Part shown: positions 20,328 to 29,248 of the stretch, piece after piece
Layout: every line of letters starts with the position of its first letter
Position numbering within the stretch: the first letter of the stretch is position 1
From: Lysobacterales bacterium
GTDB taxonomy: Bacteria > Pseudomonadota > Gammaproteobacteria > Xanthomonadales > BPKI01
Direction: 5' to 3'
DNA length: 64,000 nucleotides
Assembly: GCA_026005055.1 (NCBI GenBank)
Contig: BPKI01000001.1
Location: 1,364,001-1,428,000, forward strand
Notes under the pieces: generated by a model
Told to the model about the DNA's origin: nothing
The model's database searches: none
What the model saw: only the letters and a program-made list of their open reading frames with translations
Made by a program: the position numbers and the translations under genes

Positions 20328-20960
20328 CTAGGGACAGCGAAGCGTCTCCGGTCCATCCTCGCTGAAAAGCGATGTTCCCTCGCGCTCGATCAGTTCGAGA
20401 ACCCGCCTCACCGCCTCGGTCACCGCTTGCGAGCTCACCGTTGCCCCGAGCAAGGCATCGAAGTCGCCGCCGCGCCGCCCGACCCGCCAGCGCTCAGCGG
20501 GTGGATCGCCGAGGCTGCGGCCCTCGAACTGGCGAATCCAGGGGTTTTTCGCCGCTTCGATGGCATCGCCGAGCCCTGGCGTTTCGCGGTGCTCGGTCAC
20601 CCTCACGCCGAGCACTTTCCCCGCCACATCCACCCCGACCATGAGCGCGATCGGGCCTGAATAGCCGTCGGGGGCAACGGCATGGACCACCAGGGCGCTG
20701 GGCTGGCCGAGGCGGCGCAGCCGGTAGAGGCGATGGCGCCCAGGCCCGAGCTGCGCTTCGTCGCAGATCTCGATCACATCGGCCAGGGGATCGTGATCGT
20801 GCCTCCCTGGCGGCAAGACTTCGGCGAGCGCCTGCCGCTCGAGCCGGCGCTGGCTCTCGGCGATACGCTCGCGGGTGAGGGCATGAATCGCGGCGAGCAG
20901 GGCGACCGCGGTGCCGGCCAATAGCCCAAGGCGAAGTCCAGCCGCGATCGGCGGGCTCAT
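20328..20960 (-). CDS. rsxG: Rsx/Rnf electron transport complex subunit G
   Basis: Periplasm-facing FMN-carrying subunit of the Rsx (Rnf) complex, which moves electrons across the inner membrane. The 210-aa protein has one N-terminal transmembrane helix and an FMN-binding domain with RVTEHRETPGLGDAIEAAKN and WIRQF. The flavinylation site reads FDALLGATVSSQAV. The acceptor Thr is present, but the Ser/Thr that normally stands three residues before it (TGAT in E. coli) is Leu. Its start overlaps the rsxD stop (ATGA). No rsxE follows. Confidence 0.93.
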   Translation of the reverse strand: MSPPIAAGLRLGLLAGTAVALLAAIHALTRERIAESQRRLERQALAEVLPPGRHDHDPLADVIEICDEAQLGPGRHRLYRLRRLGQPSALVVHAVAPDGYSGPIALMVGVDVAGKVLGVRVTEHRETPGLGDAIEAAKNPWIRQFEGRSLGDPPAERWRVGRRGGDFDALLGATVSSQAVTEAVRRVLELIEREGTSLFSEDGPETLRCP

Positions 20961-21979
20961 CGTCGTGCTCCGAAGATGCGCGGTGCCGCAAGCCGATCAA
21001 TGAGGGGGGCGAAGGCATTGAGCAGGAGCACCGCGAAGGCCACGCCGTCGGGGAAGTTGCCATAGCGGCGGATGGCGAGGGTGAGCAGCGCGAAGAGCGC
21101 ACCGAACATGAGCCGGCCGCGCGGCGTGCTCGCGCCGGAGACGGGATCGGTGGCGATGAAGAAGGCGCCGAGCATGAAGGCGCCCGAGAAAAGATGGGCG
21201 AAGGGACTCGGATGATGATCGGGGTCGAAGAGCCAAAGCGGCCCGGTGAGGAGGAGGACCGCGGCGATGGCAGCCACGGGCACGTGCCAGCTGGTGGCCC
21301 CGATGGCGATCAGGATGAGCCCGCCGAAGAGATGGGCGAGCGCGATCCAACTGGTTTCGCGTTCCCAGAGGGTGCCGAGGGTGGGGTCGGCGTAAGCCTC
21401 GGCCAGGGTACGGCCGGCGGTGGTGAGCTGACGCAGGCGATCCAGCGGCGTCGCCTCGACGATGGCATCCCAGGACCCCTCTTCCGGCAGAGCGCCGGTG
21501 AATACGGTCAGGACCGCATGCTCGAGGGAGACGGGTTGCTTCGGGTTGGGCCATTGCGAGAGCTCGAAGGGAAAGGCGAGGAGCAACAGGGCGTAGCCGG
21601 CCATCGCGGGATTGAACAGGTTGTGGCCGAGCCCACCGTAAAGCTGCTTGGCGAGGACGATGGCGACGAACATCCCGAGGAGCGCGATCCACCAGGGCGC
21701 GAGCGGTGGCACGCAAAGCGCGAACAGCCATGCGGTGATCAAGGCGCTGCCGTCCCCGAGAGCCGGCGCGAGCGGTCGGCGAAGCAGGCGCAGGATGCCC
21801 GCTTCCAGGAGGTATGCGAACAGCACGGCGAGCGCGAGCTGCAGCAGCACCCCCGCGCCGAAAACGAACATCTGGACGAGCGTCCCCGGCAGCAAGGCGA
21901 GGGCCACCTTGAGCATCCGGCCGCGCACGCTTCCGCGGGGCCGCCAGTGAGGTGCCGTTGCCGTCGGAAAGGATCTCAT
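20957..21979 (-). CDS. rsxD: Rsx/Rnf electron transport complex subunit D
   Basis: Membrane subunit with about nine to ten helices and a covalently bound FMN. The 340-aa protein has ALITAWLFALCVPPLAPWW, AKQLYGGLGHNLFNPAMAGY, HLFSGAFMLGAFFIATDPV and GNFPDGVAFAVLLLN, all strong RsxD/NqrB-family signatures. The FMN site reads DAIVEATPLD; E. coli has DGISQATPLD. The acceptor Thr is kept but the upstream Ser is Val. The ATG at 21979 overlaps the rsxC stop; the open frame upstream only overprints rsxC. Confidence 0.95.
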   Translation of the reverse strand: MRSFPTATAPHWRPRGSVRGRMLKVALALLPGTLVQMFVFGAGVLLQLALAVLFAYLLEAGILRLLRRPLAPALGDGSALITAWLFALCVPPLAPWWIALLGMFVAIVLAKQLYGGLGHNLFNPAMAGYALLLLAFPFELSQWPNPKQPVSLEHAVLTVFTGALPEEGSWDAIVEATPLDRLRQLTTAGRTLAEAYADPTLGTLWERETSWIALAHLFGGLILIAIGATSWHVPVAAIAAVLLLTGPLWLFDPDHHPSPFAHLFSGAFMLGAFFIATDPVSGASTPRGRLMFGALFALLTLAIRRYGNFPDGVAFAVLLLNAFAPLIDRLAAPRIFGARR

Positions 21980-23550
21980 TCGGGGGGCGTCTGGTCGCGC
22001 CGCGCGCGCGCTTGGGCGATCAGACTCGACACGGCTGCGGGGTCGGCGAGGCGTTCGGTCTGCTCTCGGCGCCGCGCCTCGCGCTCGGCGGCTTCCCGGG
22101 CGAGACGGGCCTGGCGCTCTTCGTGCCTCCGTTTCGCCTCGCGCGCGCGCCTCTCCTCTTCGGCGCGCGCCCCGAGCTCGCCCTTGCCGAAGCGGAACCA
22201 ATCGGCCAGCGGGATGTGGCTCGGGCAGACCAGATCGCAGCAGCCGCACTCGATACAGGCGGAGAGCCCGGCAGACTCCGCCTCCGGCCACTGTCGCGCA
22301 CGAACCCGCCGGAGCAGCTCGTGGGGCAGGAGGCGCGCCGGGCAGACCTCGGCGCAGGCCATGCAGCGGATACAGGGCAGCTCGGGCTCGGGGCGCGGAA
22401 GCTCCGAGGCGGCGAGCACCAAAATGCAATTGGTCGCCTTCGTCACCGGAAAGCCATCGTGCGGCAGCGCCAGGCCCATCACGGGCCCACCCACGATCAG
22501 GCGCGCGGCGTCTTCGCGGTAGCCGCCTGCGAATGCGATGAGCGTCTCGATCGGGGTTCCCAAGCGGACCTGATAGTTGCCCGGACGGCGCACACCGCCG
22601 CCGGTGACCGTGACCACCCTCGAGACGAGGGCTTCGCCGTGGACGACGGCGTCGAGGATCGCTGCTGCGGTGCCGACGTTGATCACGGCGACGCCGATGT
22701 CGCGAGGAAGTCCCCCGAGGGGCACCTCGCGGCCGGTGAGCGCGTAGATGAGTTGGCGTTCTCCGCCCTGGGGGTAACGGCTCGGAACCTGGACGAGGTC
22801 GATGGGGAGGCTCAGCCAGCGTCCCTCGCCCTCGCGCTCTTCGAAATGGAGCGTGTGTCCCGCCGGCGCGGGCGGACCGATGATCTCGCTCAGAGCGCGG
22901 GCGAGTGCGGCATGGGCCGCCTGCATGTGATCCTCGACCGCGATCAGAATGCGATTCGCGCCCACGGCCCGCGCGGCGATGCGCGCGCCTTGGACCACGG
23001 AATGGGCGCGCGCGCGAAGCAGGGCATCGTCGCAGGCGATGTAGGGCTCGCACTCCGCGCCGTTGACGATCAGGAGCTCGCGCGGCACCGCGAGCTTCTC
23101 GGCCGTGGGGAAGACCGCGCCTCCGAGGCCCACCACCCCCGCCTCGGCGATTCGTGCGATGAGGCGCTCGGCCGGCGCCTCGAGCGGGCGCGGGATCGGC
23201 GCAAGTTTCCGCCAGCGGTCGAGCCCGTCAGGGGCGATGACGATGCTCGGCTCGGGCGTGAAGGGAGGTTGCGGCGTGGGATGCGGCTCGATGGCGAGAA
23301 CCGTCCCCGAGGTGGGGGCGTGGATGCTCGCGCTCAGACCTTCCCCGGCGAGCGCGAGGGGTTCGCCCGCCATGACCCGATCCCCCGGCTCGACGCAAGG
23401 ATGGGCGGGTGAGCCGCGATGCTGCTTGAGCGGTAGGATCAAGCGTTCAGGTAGAGCGCAGACGCGAAGCGGCTGCGCGCGGCTTACCTCCTTGTGATGA
23501 TCGAGCGAGAGCCCGCCCGGGAAGTTTCGGACTCCGGTCGGCACGCGCAT
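21976..23550 (-). CDS. rsxC: Rsx/Rnf electron transport complex subunit C
   Basis: Peripheral subunit thought to take electrons from NADH or ferredoxin. The 524-aa protein has the N-terminal GGLSLDHHKEVS, a flavin/NADH-binding-like core (LIVNGAECEPYIACDD, ALTGREVPLGGLPRDIGVAV) and two [4Fe-4S] motifs, CIRCMACAEVCP and CIECGCCDLVCP. It ends in a charged Ala/Arg/Glu-rich helix, shorter than the repeat tail of E. coli RsxC. Its ATG at 23550 overlaps the rsxB stop by one base (TGATG). Confidence 0.96.
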   Translation of the reverse strand: MRVPTGVRNFPGGLSLDHHKEVSRAQPLRVCALPERLILPLKQHRGSPAHPCVEPGDRVMAGEPLALAGEGLSASIHAPTSGTVLAIEPHPTPQPPFTPEPSIVIAPDGLDRWRKLAPIPRPLEAPAERLIARIAEAGVVGLGGAVFPTAEKLAVPRELLIVNGAECEPYIACDDALLRARAHSVVQGARIAARAVGANRILIAVEDHMQAAHAALARALSEIIGPPAPAGHTLHFEEREGEGRWLSLPIDLVQVPSRYPQGGERQLIYALTGREVPLGGLPRDIGVAVINVGTAAAILDAVVHGEALVSRVVTVTGGGVRRPGNYQVRLGTPIETLIAFAGGYREDAARLIVGGPVMGLALPHDGFPVTKATNCILVLAASELPRPEPELPCIRCMACAEVCPARLLPHELLRRVRARQWPEAESAGLSACIECGCCDLVCPSHIPLADWFRFGKGELGARAEEERRAREAKRRHEERQARLAREAAEREARRREQTERLADPAAVSSLIAQARARRDQTPPE

Positions 23551-24098
23551 CACCGGCGGGCGTCGAGGTTTCCGCGGATCGCAGGAGGCGGCGGGCGCCA
23601 GGGCTGCGCCCGCGGTCTCAGGGCGATGCAGTCCACGGGGCACGGTGGCAGGCACAGCGCACATCCGGTGCAAAGCTCCACGATCACCTGGTGCATGCGC
23701 TTGGGCGCCCCGACGATCGCATCGACAGGGCAGGCCTGGATGCAAAGGGTACAACCGATGCAGCGCGCCTCGTCCACGATCGCCACCAACCCCTGCTCGG
23801 ACCCCCCGACGGCGAGGGGCTTGGGCTCGCGCCCGAGGAGGCGGGCGAGCGCTCTCACGCCTTCTTCGCCGCCAGGAGGACAGCGGTCGATGTCTGCTTC
23901 ACCGCGGGCGATGGCCTCGGCGTAAGGGCGGCAACCAGGGTAGCCGCATTGCCCGCACTGCGTCTGCGGCAACACGGCATCGATCGCCTCCACCACGGGA
24001 TCGTCTTGCCGACGAAGGCGCATCGCCGCGAGCGCCAGGGCGAACCCGAGCGCGAGCGCCAGCAGCGCGAAGGTCCCGAGGGGGAGCAGGAGGCTCAC
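23550..24098 (-). CDS. rsxB: Rsx/Rnf electron transport complex subunit B
   Basis: Ferredoxin-like subunit anchored by one N-terminal helix. The 182-aa protein has the four-Cys cluster motif [17 protein letters not shown] followed by two ferredoxin-type [4Fe-4S] motifs, [19 protein letters not shown] and [16 protein letters not shown]. The order and spacing match RnfB/RsxB. It overlaps rsxA by four bases and rsxC by one. Confidence 0.96.
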   Translation of the reverse strand: MSLLLPLGTFALLALALGFALALAAMRLRRQDDPVVEAIDAVLPQTQCGQCGYPGCRPYAEAIARGEADIDRCPPGGEEGVRALARLLGREPKPLAVGGSEQGLVAIVDEARCIGCTLCIQACPVDAIVGAPKRMHQVIVELCTGCALCLPPCPVDCIALRPRAQPWRPPPPAIRGNLDARR

Positions 24099-24673
24099 GG
24101 TGCCATCCCCCCGAAGCCCGAGAAGGCCAGCGCCATGAAGCCCGCGGTGAGGAATGCGAGCGGAGCGCCCCGCATCGCTTCGGGAGCGGGCGCCGCTTCC
24201 AGTCGGTCGCGCAGCGCGGCGAAGCCGATCAAGACCAGGCCGAAGCCGACCGCAGCACCGAAGCCGTACAGAATGGAAGCGGCGAGGCCGTGGCCGGCCT
24301 GGTGGTTGAGCAGCATCACGCCGAGCACCGCACAGTTGCTCGTGATGAGAGGCAAGTACAGACCGAGGAGCCGGTGCAGGAGAGGGGAGTAGGCGGACAG
24401 CAGGAACTCGGAGAGCTGCACCAGGACGGCGACGAGCAGGATGAAGGCGAGGCTGCGGAGGTATTCAAGACCGAGCGGGACGAGCAGGGCGTGAAAGATC
24501 GCATAGCTCAGCGCCGAGGCCAGGGTGAGGACGAATGCGGTGGCAAGCGCGAGGCCGAGCGCCGTATCGAAGCGCCGCGAGGTGCCGAAGAAGGGGCAGA
24601 GTCCCAGGAACTTGGTCAGGACGACGTTGTTGACCAGTACTGCCCCCACCAGGACCAGGCCGAACTCGCCCAT
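24095..24673 (-). CDS. rsxA: Rsx/Rnf electron transport complex subunit A
   Basis: Integral membrane subunit with six helices, paralogous to RsxE. The 192-aa protein has [20 protein letters not shown] and [17 protein letters not shown], which supply the two conserved cysteines that hold a metal cluster in the membrane with RsxE. The ATG at 24673 lies 4 bp after the metG stop; a start at 24712 would overlap metG and was rejected. No RsxE homologue is encoded between rsxG and the next gene or elsewhere in the window. Confidence 0.95.
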   Translation of the reverse strand: MGEFGLVLVGAVLVNNVVLTKFLGLCPFFGTSRRFDTALGLALATAFVLTLASALSYAIFHALLVPLGLEYLRSLAFILLVAVLVQLSEFLLSAYSPLLHRLLGLYLPLITSNCAVLGVMLLNHQAGHGLAASILYGFGAAVGFGLVLIGFAALRDRLEAAPAPEAMRGAPLAFLTAGFMALAFSGFGGMAP

Positions 24674-24677
24674 CGCA

Positions 24678-26726
24678 CTAGCGCACCCGCATACCTGGCT
24701 TTGCCCCATCATCCACGGTGAGCAGGCGAGGGAGACCGCCCTCCTCGCTCGCCGCGAGCACCATCCCTTCGGAGACGCCGAAGCGCATTCTTCGCGGCTC
24801 GAGGTTCGCCACCAGGATCACCAGTCGATCGCGCAGGCGCTCGGGATCGGGATAGGCGGCGCGGATGCCGGCGAAGACGGTCCGTTCGCCGAGCGGACCC
24901 ACGTCCAGGCGCAGTTTGAGCAGGCGATCGGCCCCCTCCACCCGCTCGGCGGCGATGATTCTCGCGACGCGCAGCTCGATGCGCTCGAAATCGCCGAGGG
25001 TGGCGGCGGGGGTACTCGATTGCCTTTCGGGTGCGGCTTGCGTGCCGCTCGGCTCTCGGCTTCGTTCTTGCATGGCGGCGATGTTCGCGGCTTCGATGCG
25101 GGTCCAGAGCGGCTCGTACGGGGCGAGCTCGCGCGGCGCTAGCCATCGCCCGATCTCGCTGGCACGCCAAGCGGGTGTTTCCCGGAAGAGGGCGGCGACG
25201 CGGCGCGCGGTGTCCGGCAGCACCGGAGCCAGGGCGATGGCGAGGGCACGGAAGGACTGTAGCGCCGTGCCGAGGATCAACCGCAGATCCTCTCGCGCGC
25301 TCGCCTGCTGGAGCAGGCGCCAGGGTGCTTCGGCGGCGAAGTATTCGTTCACCCGATCGGCTACGCTCATGATCCGGCGGAGGGCTCGGCCGTATTCGCC
25401 CGCCGAATAATCGGGAAATACGCCCTCGAGTTCGGCGATGGCATGCTGCCAGAGAACTTGAGCACGCTCGCGCGTCTCGCCCGCGGCCTCGCTCTCGCTC
25501 GGCGGCGGGCCGAGCGAGAGCGCGGCGCGGCTGAGCAAGGCCGTCGAGCGGGCGGCGATGTTGATGAATTTGCCGACCAGATCGGCGTTGACGCGCTGCG
25601 CGAAGTCCTTGAGGTCGAGGTCGAGGTCCTCCACCCCCGGGCCGAGACGGGTCGCCAAGTAATAGCGCAGGGCCTCCGGTGGCAGGCCGCAGTCGAGATA
25701 AGTGCGGGCGAGGATGAAGGTGCCGCGCGACTTGGACATCTTCGCCCCGTCCACGGTGAGATAACCGTTGACGTGCAGCCGCGACGGCGTCTTCAAGCCC
25801 GCGCCATGGAGCATCGCCGGCCAGAAGAGCCCGTGGAAGTTGACGATGTCCTTGCCGAGGAAATGATGCATCTCGATCGGGCTGGCCGGATCGAGATAAG
25901 GCGCGAAGTCCTCGCCGGTGCGCCGGCAAAGCGCCTTCAGGCTCGCCAGGTAACCGATCGGCGCATCGAGCCAGACGTAGAAGAACTTGTCCTTTTCTCC
26001 CGGGATCGGAAAGCCGAAATAGGGCGGATCGCGGGTGATGTCCCAGTCGCGAAGGCCCTGCTCCACCCACTCCATGAGCTTGGCGCGCACCGCGGGATGT
26101 GCGACCTCCCCGGCGAGCCAGCGGCGCAGGAAGGGCTCGCAGGCGGAGAGCCGGAAGAAGAGATGCTCGCTCTCCTGAAGCTTCGGTATCGCGCCCGAGA
26201 GGGCCGAGCGGGGATTCTTGAGCTCGGTCGGCGAATAGGTCGCGCCGCAGACCTCGCAATTGTCCCCGTATTGATCCGTCGCGCCGCAGCGCGGGCATTC
26301 GCCGCGCACGTAACGGTCCGGCAGGAACATCTGCCGCTCGGGATCGAAAAGCTGGCGGATACGCTCGCGTCGGATGAGTCCGGCTGCCTTGAGCCGCTCG
26401 AAGACGAAGGCGGCGAGCTCGCGATTCTCCTCGCTGTGCGTGCTGTGGTAGTGATCGAAAGCGACGAGGAACTCGGCGAAATCGCGTTCGTGACTCTCCT
26501 GGATGCGGCGGATGAAACGCTCCGGCGTTTCGCCGGCCGCTTCCGCGGCGAGCATGATCGGCGTGCCGTGGGCATCATCAGCGCAGACGAAGCGCACCTC
26601 GCGGCCCTGCATGCGCTGCGCGCGCACCCAGACATCGGCCTGGACGTAGCCGACCAGGTGGCCCAGATGCAGCGGCCCGTTGGCATAGGGCAGGGCACAG
26701 GTCACGAACAGGACGGGAGCCGTCAT
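24678..26726 (-). CDS. metG: Methionyl-tRNA synthetase
   Basis: Charges initiator and elongator tRNA-Met. The 682-aa protein has the HIGH-type motif LPYANGPLHLGH near residues 12-23, KMSKS at 329-333, a zinc knuckle with C144, C147, C157 and C160, and a C-terminal tRNA-binding (Trbp111-like) domain from about residue 575 that begins GDFERIELRVARI. It starts the long minus-strand run and is divergent from mrp, 50 bp away. In other gammaproteobacteria metG and mrp are also divergent neighbours, and the rsx genes are often close. Confidence 0.98.
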   Translation of the reverse strand: MTAPVLFVTCALPYANGPLHLGHLVGYVQADVWVRAQRMQGREVRFVCADDAHGTPIMLAAEAAGETPERFIRRIQESHERDFAEFLVAFDHYHSTHSEENRELAAFVFERLKAAGLIRRERIRQLFDPERQMFLPDRYVRGECPRCGATDQYGDNCEVCGATYSPTELKNPRSALSGAIPKLQESEHLFFRLSACEPFLRRWLAGEVAHPAVRAKLMEWVEQGLRDWDITRDPPYFGFPIPGEKDKFFYVWLDAPIGYLASLKALCRRTGEDFAPYLDPASPIEMHHFLGKDIVNFHGLFWPAMLHGAGLKTPSRLHVNGYLTVDGAKMSKSRGTFILARTYLDCGLPPEALRYYLATRLGPGVEDLDLDLKDFAQRVNADLVGKFINIAARSTALLSRAALSLGPPPSESEAAGETRERAQVLWQHAIAELEGVFPDYSAGEYGRALRRIMSVADRVNEYFAAEAPWRLLQQASAREDLRLILGTALQSFRALAIALAPVLPDTARRVAALFRETPAWRASEIGRWLAPRELAPYEPLWTRIEAANIAAMQERSREPSGTQAAPERQSSTPAATLGDFERIELRVARIIAAERVEGADRLLKLRLDVGPLGERTVFAGIRAAYPDPERLRDRLVILVANLEPRRMRFGVSEGMVLAASEEGGLPRLLTVDDGAKPGMRVR

Positions 26727-26776
26727 CGGAGGAATGCTGCGCGCAGCGATCGCGCCGCGTATCCTAAACCTTTCCC

Positions 26777-27871
26777 ATGCGAAGCGAGTCCGTGCGCTCC
26801 GAAGAAGCCATCCGTGCCTTGCTCGCGGGTCTTCGCGATCCGCACACGGGCCGCAGTCTGGGCGAAGACGGTTCGCTCAAAGGCGTGGGCATCGCCGGCG
26901 AGCGGGTGCTCGTGGATATCGTGCTCGCCTATCCGGCTGCGGGCTGGCGGCAGGCGCTCATGGAGGAGGTTCGTTCCCTGCTTCGAGAGCGGCTCGGCTT
27001 GAGCGAAGTGACCGTGAGCGTCGCGCACCGCATCCACGCGCATGAGGTGCAGGCGGGTCTCACCCCCCTGCCGGAAGTGAAAAACATCCTTGCCGTGGCC
27101 TCGGGCAAGGGCGGAGTGGGCAAGAGCGCGATCGCGGTCAATCTCGCCCTGGCGCTCGCGGCGGAGGGCGCGCGAGCCGGTGTACTCGATGCCGATCTCT
27201 ACGGGCCGAGCCTGCCGACCATGACCGGCACGATCGGCCCACCGGGGACCACCCCCGAGCGGAGAATCCTGCCCAAGCGCGCGCATGGGCTCGAGCTGAT
27301 GTCCATCGGCTACCTCCTCGGCGAGGATGCGCCCGTGATCTGGCGCGGACCGATGGCCACCCAGGCGCTCCAGCAGCTGCTCACGGAGACGGCCTGGGAG
27401 GGCTTGGACTATCTCGTGATCGACTTGCCGCCGGGAACGGGTGACATTCAGCTCACCCTCTGCCAGCGGGTACCGCTCTCGGGCGCGGTGATCGTGACCA
27501 CCCCGCAAGACCTCTCGCTCGTGGATGCGCAGCGGGCGCTCAAGATGTTCGAGAAGGTCGCGGTGCCGGTGCTTGGCGTCGTCGAGAACATGAGTCTGTA
27601 CCGCTGTCCGCATTGCGGCCATGAGGAGGCTATCTTCGGCACCGGCGCGGGCGAGCGCATCGCGGCGCGCTATGGGGTGCCCTTGCTCGGTCGGCTGCCG
27701 CTCGATCCGCGCATCCGCGCCGATGCCGATGGCGGTTTGCCGACCGTGGCCGCCGATCCGGAGAGCGAGCATTCGCTCGCCTTTCGGGCCATCGCCCGCA
27801 AGGCGGCGGCTCAGCTTTCGCTGCGCGCGCGCAGCCGGGCCTTGTCGATGCCGCGCATCGTCATCGAGTGA
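26777..27871 (+). CDS. mrp: Iron-sulfur cluster carrier ATPase Mrp/ApbC
   Basis: A P-loop ATPase that holds and delivers [4Fe-4S] clusters. The 364-aa protein has an N-terminal MIP18-like domain, then the deviant Walker A VASGKGGVGKSAIAVNLALA, DADLYGPSLPTM and the cluster-binding CPHC within SLYRCPHCGHEEAIFG. The start ATG at 26777 has only a weak ribosome-binding site. It is divergent from metG and lies 58 bp before dcd. Likely clients in this window include IspH, RsxB/C and RimO, which is inference only. Confidence 0.95.
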   Translation: MRSESVRSEEAIRALLAGLRDPHTGRSLGEDGSLKGVGIAGERVLVDIVLAYPAAGWRQALMEEVRSLLRERLGLSEVTVSVAHRIHAHEVQAGLTPLPEVKNILAVASGKGGVGKSAIAVNLALALAAEGARAGVLDADLYGPSLPTMTGTIGPPGTTPERRILPKRAHGLELMSIGYLLGEDAPVIWRGPMATQALQQLLTETAWEGLDYLVIDLPPGTGDIQLTLCQRVPLSGAVIVTTPQDLSLVDAQRALKMFEKVAVPVLGVVENMSLYRCPHCGHEEAIFGTGAGERIAARYGVPLLGRLPLDPRIRADADGGLPTVAADPESEHSLAFRAIARKAAAQLSLRARSRALSMPRIVIE

Positions 27872-27929
27872 GGCGGATGGCGAAGGCGCAGGCCAGACGT
27901 GATCGTTCGCCTCCTTTGAGGGCTACGCG

Positions 27930-28499
27930 ATGAGCATCAAGTGCGACCGCTGGATTCGGAAGATGGCGCTCGAGCACCGCATGATCGACCCTTTCGAGCC
28001 GAACCAGGTTCGCTTCCTCGAGGATGGCCGCCGGGTGATCAGCTACGGCACCTCGAGCTACGGCTACGACGTGCGCTGCGCGAGCGAGTTCAAGGTGTTC
28101 ACCAACATCAACTCGACGATCGTCGATCCCAAGGCCTTCGATCGGGGCAGCTTCGTCGATGTGGTCGGGGAGGTTTGCATCATTCCGCCGAATTCCTTCG
28201 CCCTCGCCCGCACCGTCGAGTATTTCCGCATCCCGCGCAACGTGCTCACCATCTGCCTTGGCAAGAGCACCTATGCTCGTTGCGGGATCATCGTCAACGT
28301 GACCCCGCTCGAGCCCGAATGGGAAGGGCACGTCACCCTCGAGTTCTCCAACACCACGCCCCTGCCCGCGAAGATCTACGCGAACGAAGGCGTGGCGCAG
28401 ATGATCTTTTTCGAGTCCGACGAGCCCTGTGAGGTGAGCTACGCCGACCGGGGCGGCAAGTACATGGGTCAGAAGGGCGTCACGCTACCCCTCGCCTGA
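27930..28499 (+). CDS. dcd: dCTP deaminase
   Basis: Deaminates dCTP to dUTP for thymidylate synthesis. The 189-aa protein is a standard length, with [20 protein letters not shown] and [19 protein letters not shown], which hold the catalytic Arg/Glu. [13 protein letters not shown] is at the N-terminus. Its last 31 bp overlap the 3' end of the convergent dienelactone hydrolase gene. Confidence 0.97.
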   Translation: MSIKCDRWIRKMALEHRMIDPFEPNQVRFLEDGRRVISYGTSSYGYDVRCASEFKVFTNINSTIVDPKAFDRGSFVDVVGEVCIIPPNSFALARTVEYFRIPRNVLTICLGKSTYARCGIIVNVTPLEPEWEGHVTLEFSNTTPLPAKIYANEGVAQMIFFESDEPCEVSYADRGGKYMGQKGVTLPLA

Positions 28500-29182
28500 G
28501 CTTCGTCTCGTTCCAGACTGCGCAGGAAATCGAGGGTGCGCGTCCACGCGAGCGCGGCGCTCTCGGGGTGGTGATCGAGCCGCTCGTCGCAGTTGAAGCC
28601 ATGGCCGGCCGGATAGAGATGGATTTCCGCCTGAGGCCAGGCGGCCTTGAGCCGCTCGACTTCCGGCAGGGGAAAGAGCGGATCGCGCTCCCCGAAGTGC
28701 ATGAGGAGAGGCGCCTGCGGGTGTTCGTGGAGAAAAGGCGCGGTGCGGGCGCCGTAGTAGCTCACCGAGGGCAGGCCCAGCCGGGTCGCGCAAAGCGCCG
28801 CCAGGGTGCCGCCCCAGCAGAAACCGACGGCAGCCACGCGCTTCGCTTCCCGCTGGCGAAGCAGATGATCGGCAGCGGCGCGCACGTCCCGGAGGGGCGT
28901 ATCCCAGCCGAGGTCGGCGACCAGCGCGCGGCCGGCGGCGAGCCCAGGCGCGTCGTAGCCGTATTCCAGACCCTTGCCGAAGTGCTCGAAGAAGGCGGGC
29001 GCCAGCGCCGCGAAACCCGCTTGCGCGAAGCGCGTGCAGACGGCGCGGATGTGCCCGTTGACTCCGAAGACCTCCTGCAACACCACCACGCCGAGGGCGA
29101 AGGGCCGCGCCGGCTGCGCGAGAAAGGCGCCGATCGGCGCGCCGTCGAGGCCCTCAAGTTCGATCCACTCTTGCCGAATCAT
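28469..29182 (-). CDS. Dienelactone hydrolase family protein
   Basis: An alpha/beta hydrolase of 237 aa. The Cys-Asp-His triad of dienelactone hydrolases is visible: C122 in GFCWGG, D167 in GERDPLF and H194 in [12 protein letters not shown]. The N-terminus has [20 protein letters not shown], typical of the family. No catechol or chloroaromatic degradation genes surround it, so it is probably a general carboxymethylenebutenolidase-like esterase of unknown substrate. It converges on dcd with a 31-bp overlap. Confidence 0.92.
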   Translation of the reverse strand: MIRQEWIELEGLDGAPIGAFLAQPARPFALGVVVLQEVFGVNGHIRAVCTRFAQAGFAALAPAFFEHFGKGLEYGYDAPGLAAGRALVADLGWDTPLRDVRAAADHLLRQREAKRVAAVGFCWGGTLAALCATRLGLPSVSYYGARTAPFLHEHPQAPLLMHFGERDPLFPLPEVERLKAAWPQAEIHLYPAGHGFNCDERLDHHPESAALAWTRTLDFLRSLERDEAQARGSVTPF

Positions 29183-29248
29183 CGCGCTCTCCCGAAGTGA
29201 ATGGCCGAGGAGCCGCTAGACTAGGGCTTTTCCCGCGGCGATTCTCCC

